Below, piece after piece: positions 24,523 to 33,077 of a DNA stretch of 56,797 nt (positions are counted from its first letter, which is position 1; every line of letters starts with the position of its first letter). The stretch comes from Aquisalimonas sp. Lineage in GTDB: Bacteria > Pseudomonadota > Gammaproteobacteria > Nitrococcales > Aquisalimonadaceae. The notes below the pieces were generated by a model that was not told the origin of the DNA, searched no databases, and saw only the letters and a list, made by a program, of their open reading frames with translations. A program made the translations under genes and the position numbers. The DNA is taken from NCBI RefSeq assembly GCF_007120195.1, contig NZ_SKOG01000008.1:1-56797 (forward strand), given 5' to 3'.

Positions 24523-25301
24523 GTTGGCCATCCTCCGAGCCGGTGTGGCGGGATTGCACGGGCCGGGCCGTGGTGGCCCGGGTCCATGGGCGAAGGAAGC
24601 GCTGCACGATTCCCTTTGCTCTTGTGCAGCCGCCTTGCCCATGCGCCATGGGGCGGCCGCCCGCCCTCAGGGGCATTCGGGGGCGCCGTGGTCGTGCGTT
24701 GCACCGGCAAGCAATGAGCCTACCTGCGGCAACGCCTCGGGTCTCCCAGCGCGCTCGAAAGCCATAAGGGCACGGGACTCGTGCAGGACTTTCCGGATAA
24801 CTGCGCGAGCCTACCGGAGGCAGCTCACCCGGGGAAGTGCAGCGGAGGTGGGCGCAGGGCTGGCGGCCAGTGAGGCGGCTGCGCAATAGAGGACTGAACC
24901 GCAAGGAAATATCTGCATAGTCATTGATTTACGACGTTGTGCAGCGTAGCATTTTACGGTGTAGTAACGGCCCTCTGACCGAACGGATCGGTGCGGCACG
25001 CAGCCCAAGGGGGTTGCCATGGGCGACAAAAATTAGCTGGTCTACCGCCATGGGCGCCTCCAGCTTCCGGGGGGCATTGTGGACTGGCGGGTCGCGCGGC
25101 GGAGTCCATCCTTACCCGGAACCGGGGCCGGGCAGTGCGCTAAACTGTCGATTGGTCGGTTTCCCGAGCTCGGCGCGGGGGCTTATGTTACCGCCATGAA
25201 TGACGCCGGCGCGGCTACGGCCGCTGTAGTGGGTCTGCCGGATCCCCATCGATTCCCGGTGTGGAGTGTGCGGTCCGGTTTGGCCGTTTCAGGATACATA
25301 C
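24523..25301. other. 780-base intergenic region
   Basis: Between divergent uppP and the metallophosphoesterase gene. Several open frames run through it on both strands, but none has a ribosome-binding site with plausible protein composition. An AT-richer patch at about 24895-24965 may hold the uppP promoter. AGGA at 25291-25294 serves the next gene. I see no RNA gene or repeat. Confidence 0.4.
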
Positions 25302-26255
25302 ATGGATCACGAGGATGAAGCGCTCCGGCGTTATCTGGATGGCCGCTTGGCAGTGGGGCATCTGGAGGCGCGACTGAGGCGTGAAACGCCGGGTGGTGAG
25401 CCGATTTTTGATTGGCAGGCGGGCGCGCTCCATCTGGAAAACGCTTCCGTCACTCGCTTTTGCCTGCGCTGGGCGCTGCGCTTGAGCGGCCTCTACACAC
25501 GGGGGCGGCGCAACACCCGCGCGCTGCAGATCCGCGAGCACCGCCTGGCGATGTCGGGGTTGCCAGCGTCGATGCGAGGCTTTCGTCTGTTACAAATCAG
25601 CGATCCGCATATCGACATCGATGCAGATTTTCCGGCGTATCTGGCGCAGCAATTGCGAGGGCTGAGCTGGGATGCCTGCGTGATCACCGGGGATATTCGC
25701 TACAAGACGAATGGCAATGCGCGCCCCGCCATGGCTGGTCTCGAACATATGCTCGAGGCCTTGGATGGTCCCGTATACGCCATTCTCGGGAACCACGACA
25801 GCATTCGCATGGTGCCGTCTATGGAAGCGCTCGGTGTGCGCGTGCTGCTGAACGAGGGCGTCGTCCTGGGCGACGGCAACGGCAGCGGTGTCTGGCTCGC
25901 CGGTGTGGATGATCCGCATTACTACCGCCAGGACGATGTTCGTCGTGCCCTGCGAGAGCGGCCCGACACCATGCCGGTGCTGTTGCTTGCCCATTCTCCC
26001 GAGGCTTACGGGGAGGCCCTGGCAGCGGGTGTCGACGCCATGCTGTGCGGGCACACCCATGGCGGCCAAATCCGCCTGCCGGGAGGCATTCCGCTGGTGA
26101 CCAACGCCGACTGTCCCCGGGATCTCAAGAGCGGTGCCTGGCAATGGCAGGCGTTGACCGGCTACACCTCTGTCGGCGCCGGTTCGTCGGTACTGGATGT
26201 CCGCTACAATTGCCCCCCGGAGGTCGTGATTCACTACCTGGAAGATTCGCTCTAG
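25302..26255 (+). CDS. Metallophosphoesterase (YaeI/calcineurin-like)
   Basis: A 317-residue calcineurin-fold phosphoesterase with all five metal motifs: DPHID, GDI (TGDIRY), GNHD, AHSPE and GHTHGGQ. Family members hydrolyse phosphodiesters or act on lipid A precursors and phospholipids at the membrane; the first ~75 residues are basic and could be peripheral, but no clear membrane helix is present. ATG 25302 has AGGA seven bases upstream. No operon partner is obvious, so the substrate is unknown. Confidence 0.88.
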   Translation: MDHEDEALRRYLDGRLAVGHLEARLRRETPGGEPIFDWQAGALHLENASVTRFCLRWALRLSGLYTRGRRNTRALQIREHRLAMSGLPASMRGFRLLQISDPHIDIDADFPAYLAQQLRGLSWDACVITGDIRYKTNGNARPAMAGLEHMLEALDGPVYAILGNHDSIRMVPSMEALGVRVLLNEGVVLGDGNGSGVWLAGVDDPHYYRQDDVRRALRERPDTMPVLLLAHSPEAYGEALAAGVDAMLCGHTHGGQIRLPGGIPLVTNADCPRDLKSGAWQWQALTGYTSVGAGSSVLDVRYNCPPEVVIHYLEDSL

Positions 26256-26286
26256 CCGCTGCCAGGTGTGCGCGGGTGTCATCGCG

Positions 26287-26769
26287 TCAGTGGGGTTCGC
26301 GGCGAATCCCGGCGTGATACAGCAGCCAGGACAAAGGTGGGCCGAGCACGACAAACAACAGCGCAGCGCTCAGCCCATTCCACAGCTCCACCTCCGTCAG
26401 CGGGATGAGCACCAACAGCGGGAAAAACGCCTCAGGCACTTGGTCCAGGCCCAGGAATCGGCTGCTTGGTTCGAGTCCGAGGCGCCGCTTGGTAAAGCTG
26501 GACAGAAGGTCGCCTGTCATTGCCATTGCTCCGGCGGCGGCGCCGGCGAGGATAGGCAGCCCAACAATCCAGGCCACTGCCGCTGCCGCGATGATGGCTG
26601 CCACCACCCCGCGAATGGACTTTGAGGCGCCGAACAGCCGCCTGCCGTCGCGCCATTGCAGGCCCCCGTCCACCGGCCAAGCCGGCTCCTGGCGCAGCAT
26701 CAGCTTCAGCGTCACCGGTGCCGCGTTTGCCGCTACGATGAGGAGCAGGACGTCAAGCGTAGCTATCAT
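26287..26769 (-). CDS. CDP-archaeol synthase-like membrane protein (CarS/DUF46)
   Basis: A 160-residue membrane protein of the CTP:lipid cytidylyltransferase-like CarS/DUF46 family. Visible signatures are PAWPVDGGLQWRDGRRLFGASKSIRG, the conserved nucleotide/lipid motif, and GDLLSSFTKRRLGL followed by LDQVPEAFFP. About four membrane helices are predicted from hydrophobicity. Archaeal members make CDP-archaeol; the role of bacterial relatives is unclear to me, so only the family is assigned. It is followed on the same strand by the DUF985 gene's end-to-start arrangement at 31 bases. Confidence 0.75.
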   Translation of the reverse strand: MIATLDVLLLIVAANAAPVTLKLMLRQEPAWPVDGGLQWRDGRRLFGASKSIRGVVAAIIAAAAVAWIVGLPILAGAAAGAMAMTGDLLSSFTKRRLGLEPSSRFLGLDQVPEAFFPLLVLIPLTEVELWNGLSAALLFVVLGPPLSWLLYHAGIRREPH

Positions 26770-26800
26770 GCGCTGCCTGGGGCTCCCCGGTGCCGTTCCT

Positions 26801-27304
26801 TCACAAAAGGGCCATCAGTTCCGGGGCATGACCCGCCAGCCACTCCCGACCGCCGTCTGTGTCCCGCAACAATGTGAAGCCCTCGAACGCAAAGCCGGGC
26901 CCCACCGCACAAGTCGTAAGCGTCCAGCTACCGGAGGGTGTGGCGGCCTGCCAGTCCCCGCACGGCACGACGATCACCGGCAACGACTGCGGCGGTGGAC
27001 CCAGGCGCAGGTCGCAGCGTGTGCCGTTGTTGCTCAGCCGCCGCAGGGTGAGCGGCTCGCCATCCAGATAATGCCAAATCTCGTCGCCATCAACGCGATG
27101 CCAGGCGCTGTAGGCGCCCGCTGGCAAGAGGTAGTGAATAAGCGTGATCCCGGGCCGCTGTGTGCCATCCGGCCGCGTAACCGGCACTGTTCCTGTATGG
27201 ATGCGACGGTACCAGCCCCCCTCGGGATGCGGGATGAGCCCCAGGTGCGTCACCAGGTGGGCGGCTGCTGCAGGCAGCGCATTCTTGTCGGAAGTCGTGC
27301 TCAT
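26801..27304 (-). CDS. DUF985 cupin-fold protein
   Basis: A 167-residue DUF985 (cupin_5) protein. It starts with an ALPAAAAHLVTHLGLIPHPEGG segment and contains ITLIHYLLPAGAYSAWHRVDGDEIWHYLDG and GPGFAFEGFTLL, the conserved double-stranded beta-helix core with a possible metal-binding His pair. The function of the family is not established to my knowledge. It lies between the CarS-like and Nudix genes on the same strand with short gaps (31 and 16 bases), suggesting a small operon. Confidence 0.85.
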   Translation of the reverse strand: MSTTSDKNALPAAAAHLVTHLGLIPHPEGGWYRRIHTGTVPVTRPDGTQRPGITLIHYLLPAGAYSAWHRVDGDEIWHYLDGEPLTLRRLSNNGTRCDLRLGPPPQSLPVIVVPCGDWQAATPSGSWTLTTCAVGPGFAFEGFTLLRDTDGGREWLAGHAPELMALL

Positions 27305-27320
27305 GCATTCGAGGCGTGTC

Positions 27321-28082
27321 TCACGCCGGATCCGGAAAGCGCTGTTCCATCAGTCCGTGCCCGGGAATGGCTGACCCCTGTCGCTCCTTGCCACGTGCCA
27401 GTTCAGCGATCACCGCGCCGGTCGACGCGTAGCGCCGCAGTCGCTCCAGAGTGTCGCTGGTCGGCGTCATGAGATCAAGTTCGCCGCTGCGGTGTGCCTC
27501 CAGGCCGGCCTCGGGCGTGGTCCAGTATTGGTCCACCGTCTCCCGGCCGCAGCAGGTGGCTTCCTGACGCGGGGGGACGACGGCCAGAAAGAAACGGGTG
27601 TCAAACCGCTTGGGGGAGTAGGCGGGGGTGATCCAATGGCTGACATAGTGCAGTCGCGAGCCATACACTTGCAGGTCTTCGTGCCGGCACAGCTCAGCCA
27701 GGCTAAGACGCTGATGGCGCAGCGCCTCGCGGCGCTGCTCGAAGCGGCGCAGCATGTCCGGATGATCCATCGTGATGGGGGAACCGTCGGTGTGTTGCGC
27801 GAGGAGGATGCCGGCCTCCTCGAAGCACTCCCGGATGGCGGCCATGCGATAGGCAAGCCCTGCTGTTGTGAGGCCGAGCTCGGCACTGGCGGTGGCGTCG
27901 TCCAGGTTGCACGGGGGTTGGTCCGGCCCCGCATCCACCGCATCCACGGCCCCTCCGGGGAAAACGGATGCGCCCGGCCCGAACAGGGTGCGCGCATGGC
28001 GTTTTAGGAGCAGGACTTCCAGTCCCGGCGCACCATCGCGAAGCAGAATAACGGTAGCGGCGGGGCGGGCTCGAACGGGCAT
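27321..28082 (-). CDS. Nudix hydrolase with interrupted Nudix box (NUDT19-like)
   Basis: The 253-residue protein begins with a typical Nudix strand (RPAATVILLRDGAPGLEVLLLKRHA), then FPGGAVD. The Nudix helix AIRECFEEAGILLA follows only after about 30 extra residues, instead of directly. This split Nudix box is known from NUDT19/RP2-type CoA diphosphatases, so a CoA or acyl-CoA pyrophosphatase is the best guess. ATG 28082 gives a conventional N-terminus; an in-frame ATG at 28130 would add 16 residues. Neither has a strong ribosome-binding site. It is divergent from the PA2779-family gene. Confidence 0.8.
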   Translation of the reverse strand: MPVRARPAATVILLRDGAPGLEVLLLKRHARTLFGPGASVFPGGAVDAVDAGPDQPPCNLDDATASAELGLTTAGLAYRMAAIRECFEEAGILLAQHTDGSPITMDHPDMLRRFEQRREALRHQRLSLAELCRHEDLQVYGSRLHYVSHWITPAYSPKRFDTRFFLAVVPPRQEATCCGRETVDQYWTTPEAGLEAHRSGELDLMTPTSDTLERLRRYASTGAVIAELARGKERQGSAIPGHGLMEQRFPDPA

Positions 28083-28256
28083 GGCACTTGACTCGAGACG
28101 GCGAACGGTTATGGGATACTTACTCGCCATCAGAATACCGGTTTTCGGCCGTCACGCCATCGCATGGCTTGCATTAGGCGGCGGAGACATGAGTAGTGCG
28201 GCGCGACGTGGCAAACGAACCGTCGCGGCTGTGAACAAACTAAAATGAGGGCATCC

Positions 28257-28670
28257 ATGTTGCAGAAACGAATCGGCTTTCGGGCGTTGGCGGCGCTTTG
28301 GTCGGCTTTGTTCCTGGTCATCTCGGTGTGGCTTCCTGCTGCCCAGGCGAACATGATCGGCACTGACGCCGTGGTGGGTGCTGCAGAACTGGAGCAGACG
28401 CGCGGTGACGTCCTCGAGTGGCTGGCGGAGGACACCGTTCGCGAGCAGCTTGTGGCCTGGGGGGTGGACCCCGAGTATGCCGAGCAGCGTGTCAGTGCAT
28501 TGACCGCAGCGGAGCTTCAGACCCTGAGCGAGCGTATGGGCGAAGCACCGGCCGGGGCCGGCGTGAGTTCAGTGGTCAGCGCTGCCCTGATCGTTTTCCT
28601 GGTATTGCTGATTACCGACATCATGGGGTTCACCAACGTCTTCCCGTTCGTGGAGCAAACCGCGCGGTAG
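28257..28670 (+). CDS. PA2779-family small exported membrane protein
   Basis: A 137-residue protein with an N-terminal signal sequence (FRALAALWSALFLVISVWLP, then AAQA), a helical middle (VREQLVAWGVDPEYAEQRV, TAAELQTLSERM) and a C-terminal membrane helix (SSVVSAALIVFLVLLITDIMG). This is the layout of PA2779-like proteins, often followed by a PA2778-like cysteine peptidase; that partner is absent here. ATG 28257 follows GAGGG. Function is unknown. Confidence 0.75.
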   Translation: MLQKRIGFRALAALWSALFLVISVWLPAAQANMIGTDAVVGAAELEQTRGDVLEWLAEDTVREQLVAWGVDPEYAEQRVSALTAAELQTLSERMGEAPAGAGVSSVVSAALIVFLVLLITDIMGFTNVFPFVEQTAR

Positions 28671-28794
28671 GCGTGCCCCGGGGAGTCAAGCCCTGGATGG
28701 GTCGGGGTGGTGGATTTGGGCGATACGGGCATATAGGCGCTGACAAGGCTGTGTCTATAATGACGGAACAGGAGCGAGCCACGCAGGATTGTGC

Positions 28795-29571
28795 ATGGAG
28801 TCCGCGCAACTATTCATCGGCTACGACTGGACGCTATTCACCGGTCGTGTAGATGCGGTGGATGCCCACCGTAATCCCGCCCATACATTGATCATGGGGA
28901 TCGACGGCCCCTACGCAATGGGCAACGGGGTCCCGCGCCTGGTGCGCAGTGCCTGGGTATTCCCCGGGGCCACGGTTCCCGCCCTCAATTACCAGGGAAC
29001 GCGGATTGCTCAACTGTTGCTCGGGCCGCACCATCCGGTGGCCCGTCATGCCAGGCACCTGGGCTCGGAGGCGCTAATCACCGATGGCCTGCCATCAGTG
29101 CTGACGACGGAATTGTCCGATATCATGGACCGGGCGGCCCGAGGCGATATGGTGCCAGAAGGCGTGTTAGGGCGATTGGACGACCATCTGCCCGGGCCGA
29201 AAGCGCTGGTGCTGGATCCACGTGTTCAGCGCATCATCGACATTCTGCTGGAGCAACCCCGGCCGCCCGCTGATCAGGAGGCCCTTGCCAATGAGGTGGA
29301 GCTCTCCGCCAGTGGCCTGGGACAGCTGTTTCGCGACGAGCTTGGCGTCTCCTTTGGACGGTTTCGGCTGTGGACGCGTATGCAGCGCTTTGCCATGGCC
29401 ATTGGCGTCAGCGGTAGCATTACCGAAGCCGCACTGTCGGCGGGATTCCGGGATCCGGGCCAGCTGGCCCGGGACTTCCGTATGCTGTTCGGCCTGAAGC
29501 CATCCAGCATCATTCGCAATGCCCAGCCCCTTGCGATTCACCCGCTCTTCGAGCGCTCCAAGGCTCCCTGA
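28795..29571 (+). CDS. AraC-family transcriptional regulator
   Basis: A 258-residue regulator. The C-terminal ~100 residues form the AraC double helix-turn-helix: VELSASGLGQLFRDELGVSF ... RLWTRMQRFAMAI ... SITEAALSAGFRDPGQLARDFRMLFGLKPSSI. The N-terminal part resembles a cupin-like sensor (FPGATVPALNY) but has no obvious ligand signature. ATG 28795 has AGGA six bases upstream. No divergently oriented target stands out; the neighbours are an MltB-like transglycosylase (convergent) and the PA2779-family gene. Confidence 0.85.
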   Translation: MESAQLFIGYDWTLFTGRVDAVDAHRNPAHTLIMGIDGPYAMGNGVPRLVRSAWVFPGATVPALNYQGTRIAQLLLGPHHPVARHARHLGSEALITDGLPSVLTTELSDIMDRAARGDMVPEGVLGRLDDHLPGPKALVLDPRVQRIIDILLEQPRPPADQEALANEVELSASGLGQLFRDELGVSFGRFRLWTRMQRFAMAIGVSGSITEAALSAGFRDPGQLARDFRMLFGLKPSSIIRNAQPLAIHPLFERSKAP

Positions 29572-29608
29572 AGCGAACCGGCGTGCGGGGCGTGCGGGAT
29601 AGCCCGGA

Positions 29609-30799
29609 TCAGGCGTCCGTTTCTCTCAAGGCCGCCCGCAGGGCGTCCAGCAGCTCGTGGTCGGGGTGACCGTCCGGCGTGCGACCGACGGCGCCCTGAA
29701 AGGCGCGGATCGCCGCCCGTGTCTTCGGGCCGGGCATGCCGTCGGGTTCGCCGCTGTTATGCCCGAGCGTATTCAGGTGGCGTTGAATTTCCTCGACCGC
29801 CTCGATGCTCAACGCCTCCTCGTCCCAGTCGGCGTAAAGTGCGCCCATCCCGGCAATACGGTCGGCCAGGTGCCCTACGGCCAGGGCGTAGGAGATCGAG
29901 CGGTTCCAGCGCATGATCACGCGGAAGTTCTCATAGACCAGGAACGCCGGCCCGTTGTGCCCCGAGGGGACGATAATGCTGCCGTCCATGTCGGCGCTCG
30001 GTAACGGGTTGCCGGCGGCGGTGCGGACACCGCGGTCTGCCCAGTCACTGATGCTTCGGCGCGTGTTCAGCGAGGCCTCGGCGTAGTCAAAATCGTCCGG
30101 TAAGCTCACTTCCCGGCCCCAGCGTTCGCCGGGTTGCCAGCCGATGCCGCGCAGGAAGCTGCCCGCGGAGCCAAAGGCGTCGGCAAGGCTGTTCCAGACG
30201 TCGATCCGGCCGGAGTCATCATAGTCGACGGCGTGGGCTATGAAGGTGGAAGGCATGAACTGCATATGTCCCATGGCACCCGCCCAGGACCCGCGCATGT
30301 TGTCTGGCGCTATATTGCCCGCGTCAATAATGCGCAGGGCATCGATCAATTCACCGGTAAAGAACTGGGAGCGGCGTTGATCGCAGGCAAGCGTTGCCAG
30401 CGCATCGAGCACGGGGACACGACCAAAGTAATCGCCGAAGTGGGTTTCCAGTCCCCAAAAGGCAACCACGTACGCTGGAGGAACGCCGAAGTCCCGGTGC
30501 ACCTGCCCCAGCAGTGCGCCATGTTGCTCCAGGAGCGCTCGGCCGCGTTGCACGCGCTCCGCAGTGACACGCTGGTCGAGATACGCCTGGAACGTTTGTA
30601 CGAACTCGGGCTGACTCCGATCGAGTTCCAGGATGCGCTCGCGTTGTTCCACCCGGGCGAGAGCCTCCAGGGCGGTCGTTGACGTGATGCCGGCATCCCT
30701 TGCCTGCTGTTGTAATCGGTCACGGCACGCTTCGAAGTCGGCCTGAGCGAGTGCGGAGGTGAGCAGCAGAGCTGGGGCAACGTAACGGACGCACTTCAT
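29609..30799 (-). CDS. Lytic murein transglycosylase, MltB family with PG-binding domain
   Basis: A 396-residue periplasmic lytic transglycosylase that cleaves the MurNAc-GlcNAc bond to form 1,6-anhydro products. It has a signal peptide (to about residue 20), an SLT_2/MltB domain with the catalytic Glu in FWGLETHFGDY and the family motif SWAGAMGHMQFMPSTF, and a C-terminal peptidoglycan-binding PG_binding_1 domain (VEEIQRHLNTLGHNSGEPDG, KTRAAIRAFQ). No lipobox is present, so it is soluble rather than outer-membrane anchored. It is divergent from the TRAP transporter genes. Confidence 0.92.
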   Translation of the reverse strand: MKCVRYVAPALLLTSALAQADFEACRDRLQQQARDAGITSTTALEALARVEQRERILELDRSQPEFVQTFQAYLDQRVTAERVQRGRALLEQHGALLGQVHRDFGVPPAYVVAFWGLETHFGDYFGRVPVLDALATLACDQRRSQFFTGELIDALRIIDAGNIAPDNMRGSWAGAMGHMQFMPSTFIAHAVDYDDSGRIDVWNSLADAFGSAGSFLRGIGWQPGERWGREVSLPDDFDYAEASLNTRRSISDWADRGVRTAAGNPLPSADMDGSIIVPSGHNGPAFLVYENFRVIMRWNRSISYALAVGHLADRIAGMGALYADWDEEALSIEAVEEIQRHLNTLGHNSGEPDGMPGPKTRAAIRAFQGAVGRTPDGHPDHELLDALRAALRETDA

Positions 30800-31080
30800 G
30801 AAAAACCACTCCCTTCTTCGAGGTGCCGGCGGTGTGCTCTTGTGTTATGGGGGAACGCTCACGTCATGACAACAGCATTCTACCCGTCCTCGCTGTTCCG
30901 GGGCATGCGAAATAACGCCCTTGATTGAGTTCGGGCTGGTGTCGTCCCTGCACGCGGGGGCTTTGAAAGCGCCTGGCAGCTTGCGTGGGGCGCAGCCCTG
31001 GTCGCCCCGCGGATCGCGTTCTTTGCAGCCGTATCGCGCGCCCGTTATGATTCCGGCTTAGGAGGACGCCGGGGACGGTG

Positions 31081-31659
31081 ATGTCCGCTTTACTGCTGAT
31101 CGCGCGGATCATTGATGGGTTGAACGGCCACATTGGGCGGGCCATGGGTTGGGTGGCGCTCGTTATGGTCGCCATCGGCGTGATCAACGTTATTGGCCGC
31201 TATCTTGGGGCAACACTTGGCATGCAGCTGAGCAGCAATGCCATGCTGGAAGCTCAGGTCTACGCCTACGGTCTCGTTTTCCTGCTTGCCGCCGCTTACG
31301 TGCTTTGCCGTAACGGTCATGTCCGCGTCGACGTCATCTACGCCACACGAAGCCGGCGGACGCGCGCCTGGGTGGATCTATTCGGCACCATCTTTTTCCT
31401 GATCCCGTTCTGCTTATTCGTCCTGTATTTTAGTGTCGATTACGTCGCGCGCTCGTGGAGCGTGCTGGAATCCAGCCCCAACCCGGGTGGATTACCGCGT
31501 TATCCAATCAAGAGCGTCATCCTGCTCGGCTTCTCCATGCTGCTACTCCAGGGTATCAGCGAGATCATCAAGCGCGTGGCCTGGTTGCGGGGTGTGCCGG
31601 GCGTTGCCGGGCCGGGTGAGCAGGGCGTGCGGCAACCTGACCCGGGCCGAGAAGGCTGA
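31081..31659 (+). CDS. TRAP transporter small permease (DctQ type)
   Basis: A 192-residue protein with four membrane helices (WVALVMVAIGVINVIGRYLG; YAYGLVFLLAAAYVL; LFGTIFFLIPFCLFVLYF; SVILLGFSMLLLQGI), the DctQ small subunit of a TRAP transporter that couples substrate import to a sodium or proton gradient. A GTG at 31078 precedes ATG 31081; either could start. The stop overlaps the large-subunit ATG (TGATG), so DctQ and DctM are coupled. The motif NGHVRVD after helix 2 is typical. Confidence 0.9.
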   Translation: MSALLLIARIIDGLNGHIGRAMGWVALVMVAIGVINVIGRYLGATLGMQLSSNAMLEAQVYAYGLVFLLAAAYVLCRNGHVRVDVIYATRSRRTRAWVDLFGTIFFLIPFCLFVLYFSVDYVARSWSVLESSPNPGGLPRYPIKSVILLGFSMLLLQGISEIIKRVAWLRGVPGVAGPGEQGVRQPDPGREG

Positions 31660-33026
31660 TGGAGTACGTCGCCTTCTGGATGTTCGCGGTGCTGCTGATC
31701 TTCATCCTGATCGGCTACCCGGTTGCCTTTGCCCTGGGCGGTACGGCCGTCCTCTTTACGCTGCTCTTCAGCGATCTGCTACCGAATTTGGGCCTGGCCC
31801 TGCCGTGGGATTCGGCTTTCAGCGCCCGCCGGCTGACCATTCTGCCGCAGCGCATCTTTGGCTCCATCATGGACAACTACACCCTGGTCGCGGTCCCGTT
31901 TTTCGTATTCATGGGGGTAATGCTGGAACGCTCCGGGCTCGCGGAGGATCTGCTTCAGACCATGGGTCGGCTTTTCGGCAAGATGCGCGGCGGCCTGGCG
32001 ATTTCCGTTGTGGCCGTGGGCGCGCTGCTTGCCGCCTCCACCGGCGTGGTGGGAGCCTCGGTTGTCACCATGACGGTGCTGGCGCTGCCGGTCATGCTCA
32101 AGTATGGCTACGATCGGGGATTGGCCAGTGGCACAATCGCAGCCAGCGGGACCCTTGGCCAGATTATCCCGCCCAGCATCGTCCTGATTATACTCGGCGA
32201 CCAGATGGTCCGCGTGAACGTGGGTGACCTGTTCATGGGGGCGCTGATTCCCGGGATGATGCTGGCCGGGGTGTATATGCTGTGGATCGCCGGTTACGCC
32301 TTCTTCAAGACCGACCGTGCCCCCGCCATGCCGGCAGGCGCCGAGGAGTTTGCCATCAGCAACCTCTGGTTGGCCGTCATCTGGAGCCTGCTGCCACCGC
32401 TGATCCTCGTGGGCGTGGTGCTGGGGACAATTTTCATGGGGATTGCGACGCCAACGGAGGCAGGTGCCATGGGGGCGTTTGGGGCGACCATTCTGGCGCT
32501 GCTCAACGGGCGGCTCACCCTGGCCAACGTCCGCGCCGTCAACGAGCAGACGGTGAGCCTGACCAGCATGGTCTTCATCATACTGGTTGGCGCCACGGCC
32601 TTTGCCATGGTCTTCAACGCCCTGGGTGGTCACTGGGTGGTGGAGGATTTTCTGTCAAATCTGCCGGGGGGCGAGTGGGGCTTCCTGGTGTTCGTGATGG
32701 TCACTATCTTTATTCTTGGTTTCTTCCTCGATTTTATCGAGATCACCTTCATCGTCGTGCCCTTGGTGACGCCGGTGGCGATCACGCTGGGGATTGACCC
32801 GGTGTGGTTCGGCGTGCTCATCGCCATGAACCTGCAGGCATCGTTCCTGACACCGCCGTTTGGTTTTGCACTGTTTTATCTGCGCGGGGCCGCGCCGGCG
32901 AGCGTGCGTACCCGGGATATCTACCGCGGGATTATTCCATTTATCCTCATACAGCTGCTCATGCTCGGGATCATTGTGGCATTCCCGAACCTGGTGTTGT
33001 GGCTGCCGGAGATCTCGCGGGCGTAG
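31659..33026 (+). CDS. TRAP transporter large permease (DctM type)
   Basis: A 455-residue, roughly twelve-helix permease of TRAP transporters. Conserved motifs include YTLVAVPFFVFMGVMLERSG, STGVVGASVVTMTVLALPVM, ASGTLGQIIPPSIVLIILGD, TPTEAGAMGAFGA and MNLQASFLTPPFGFALFYLRG. It works with DctQ and with a periplasmic binding protein, here encoded on the opposite strand directly downstream (33078-34157). The pairing of TakP-type DctP proteins with such permeases suggests a 2-oxoacid or related organic acid as substrate, but this is inference. Confidence 0.93.
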   Translation: MEYVAFWMFAVLLIFILIGYPVAFALGGTAVLFTLLFSDLLPNLGLALPWDSAFSARRLTILPQRIFGSIMDNYTLVAVPFFVFMGVMLERSGLAEDLLQTMGRLFGKMRGGLAISVVAVGALLAASTGVVGASVVTMTVLALPVMLKYGYDRGLASGTIAASGTLGQIIPPSIVLIILGDQMVRVNVGDLFMGALIPGMMLAGVYMLWIAGYAFFKTDRAPAMPAGAEEFAISNLWLAVIWSLLPPLILVGVVLGTIFMGIATPTEAGAMGAFGATILALLNGRLTLANVRAVNEQTVSLTSMVFIILVGATAFAMVFNALGGHWVVEDFLSNLPGGEWGFLVFVMVTIFILGFFLDFIEITFIVVPLVTPVAITLGIDPVWFGVLIAMNLQASFLTPPFGFALFYLRGAAPASVRTRDIYRGIIPFILIQLLMLGIIVAFPNLVLWLPEISRA

Positions 33027-33077
33027 AACCAGTGTGGGATCCGAACGCGGCGACCCCGCGTCCGTATCCCGCCCGCA

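Noticed and set aside
24026-24889. 287-codon plus-strand frame opposite uppP
   Set aside because: Antisense frame rich in Arg/Ser/Ala without domain or ribosome-binding site.
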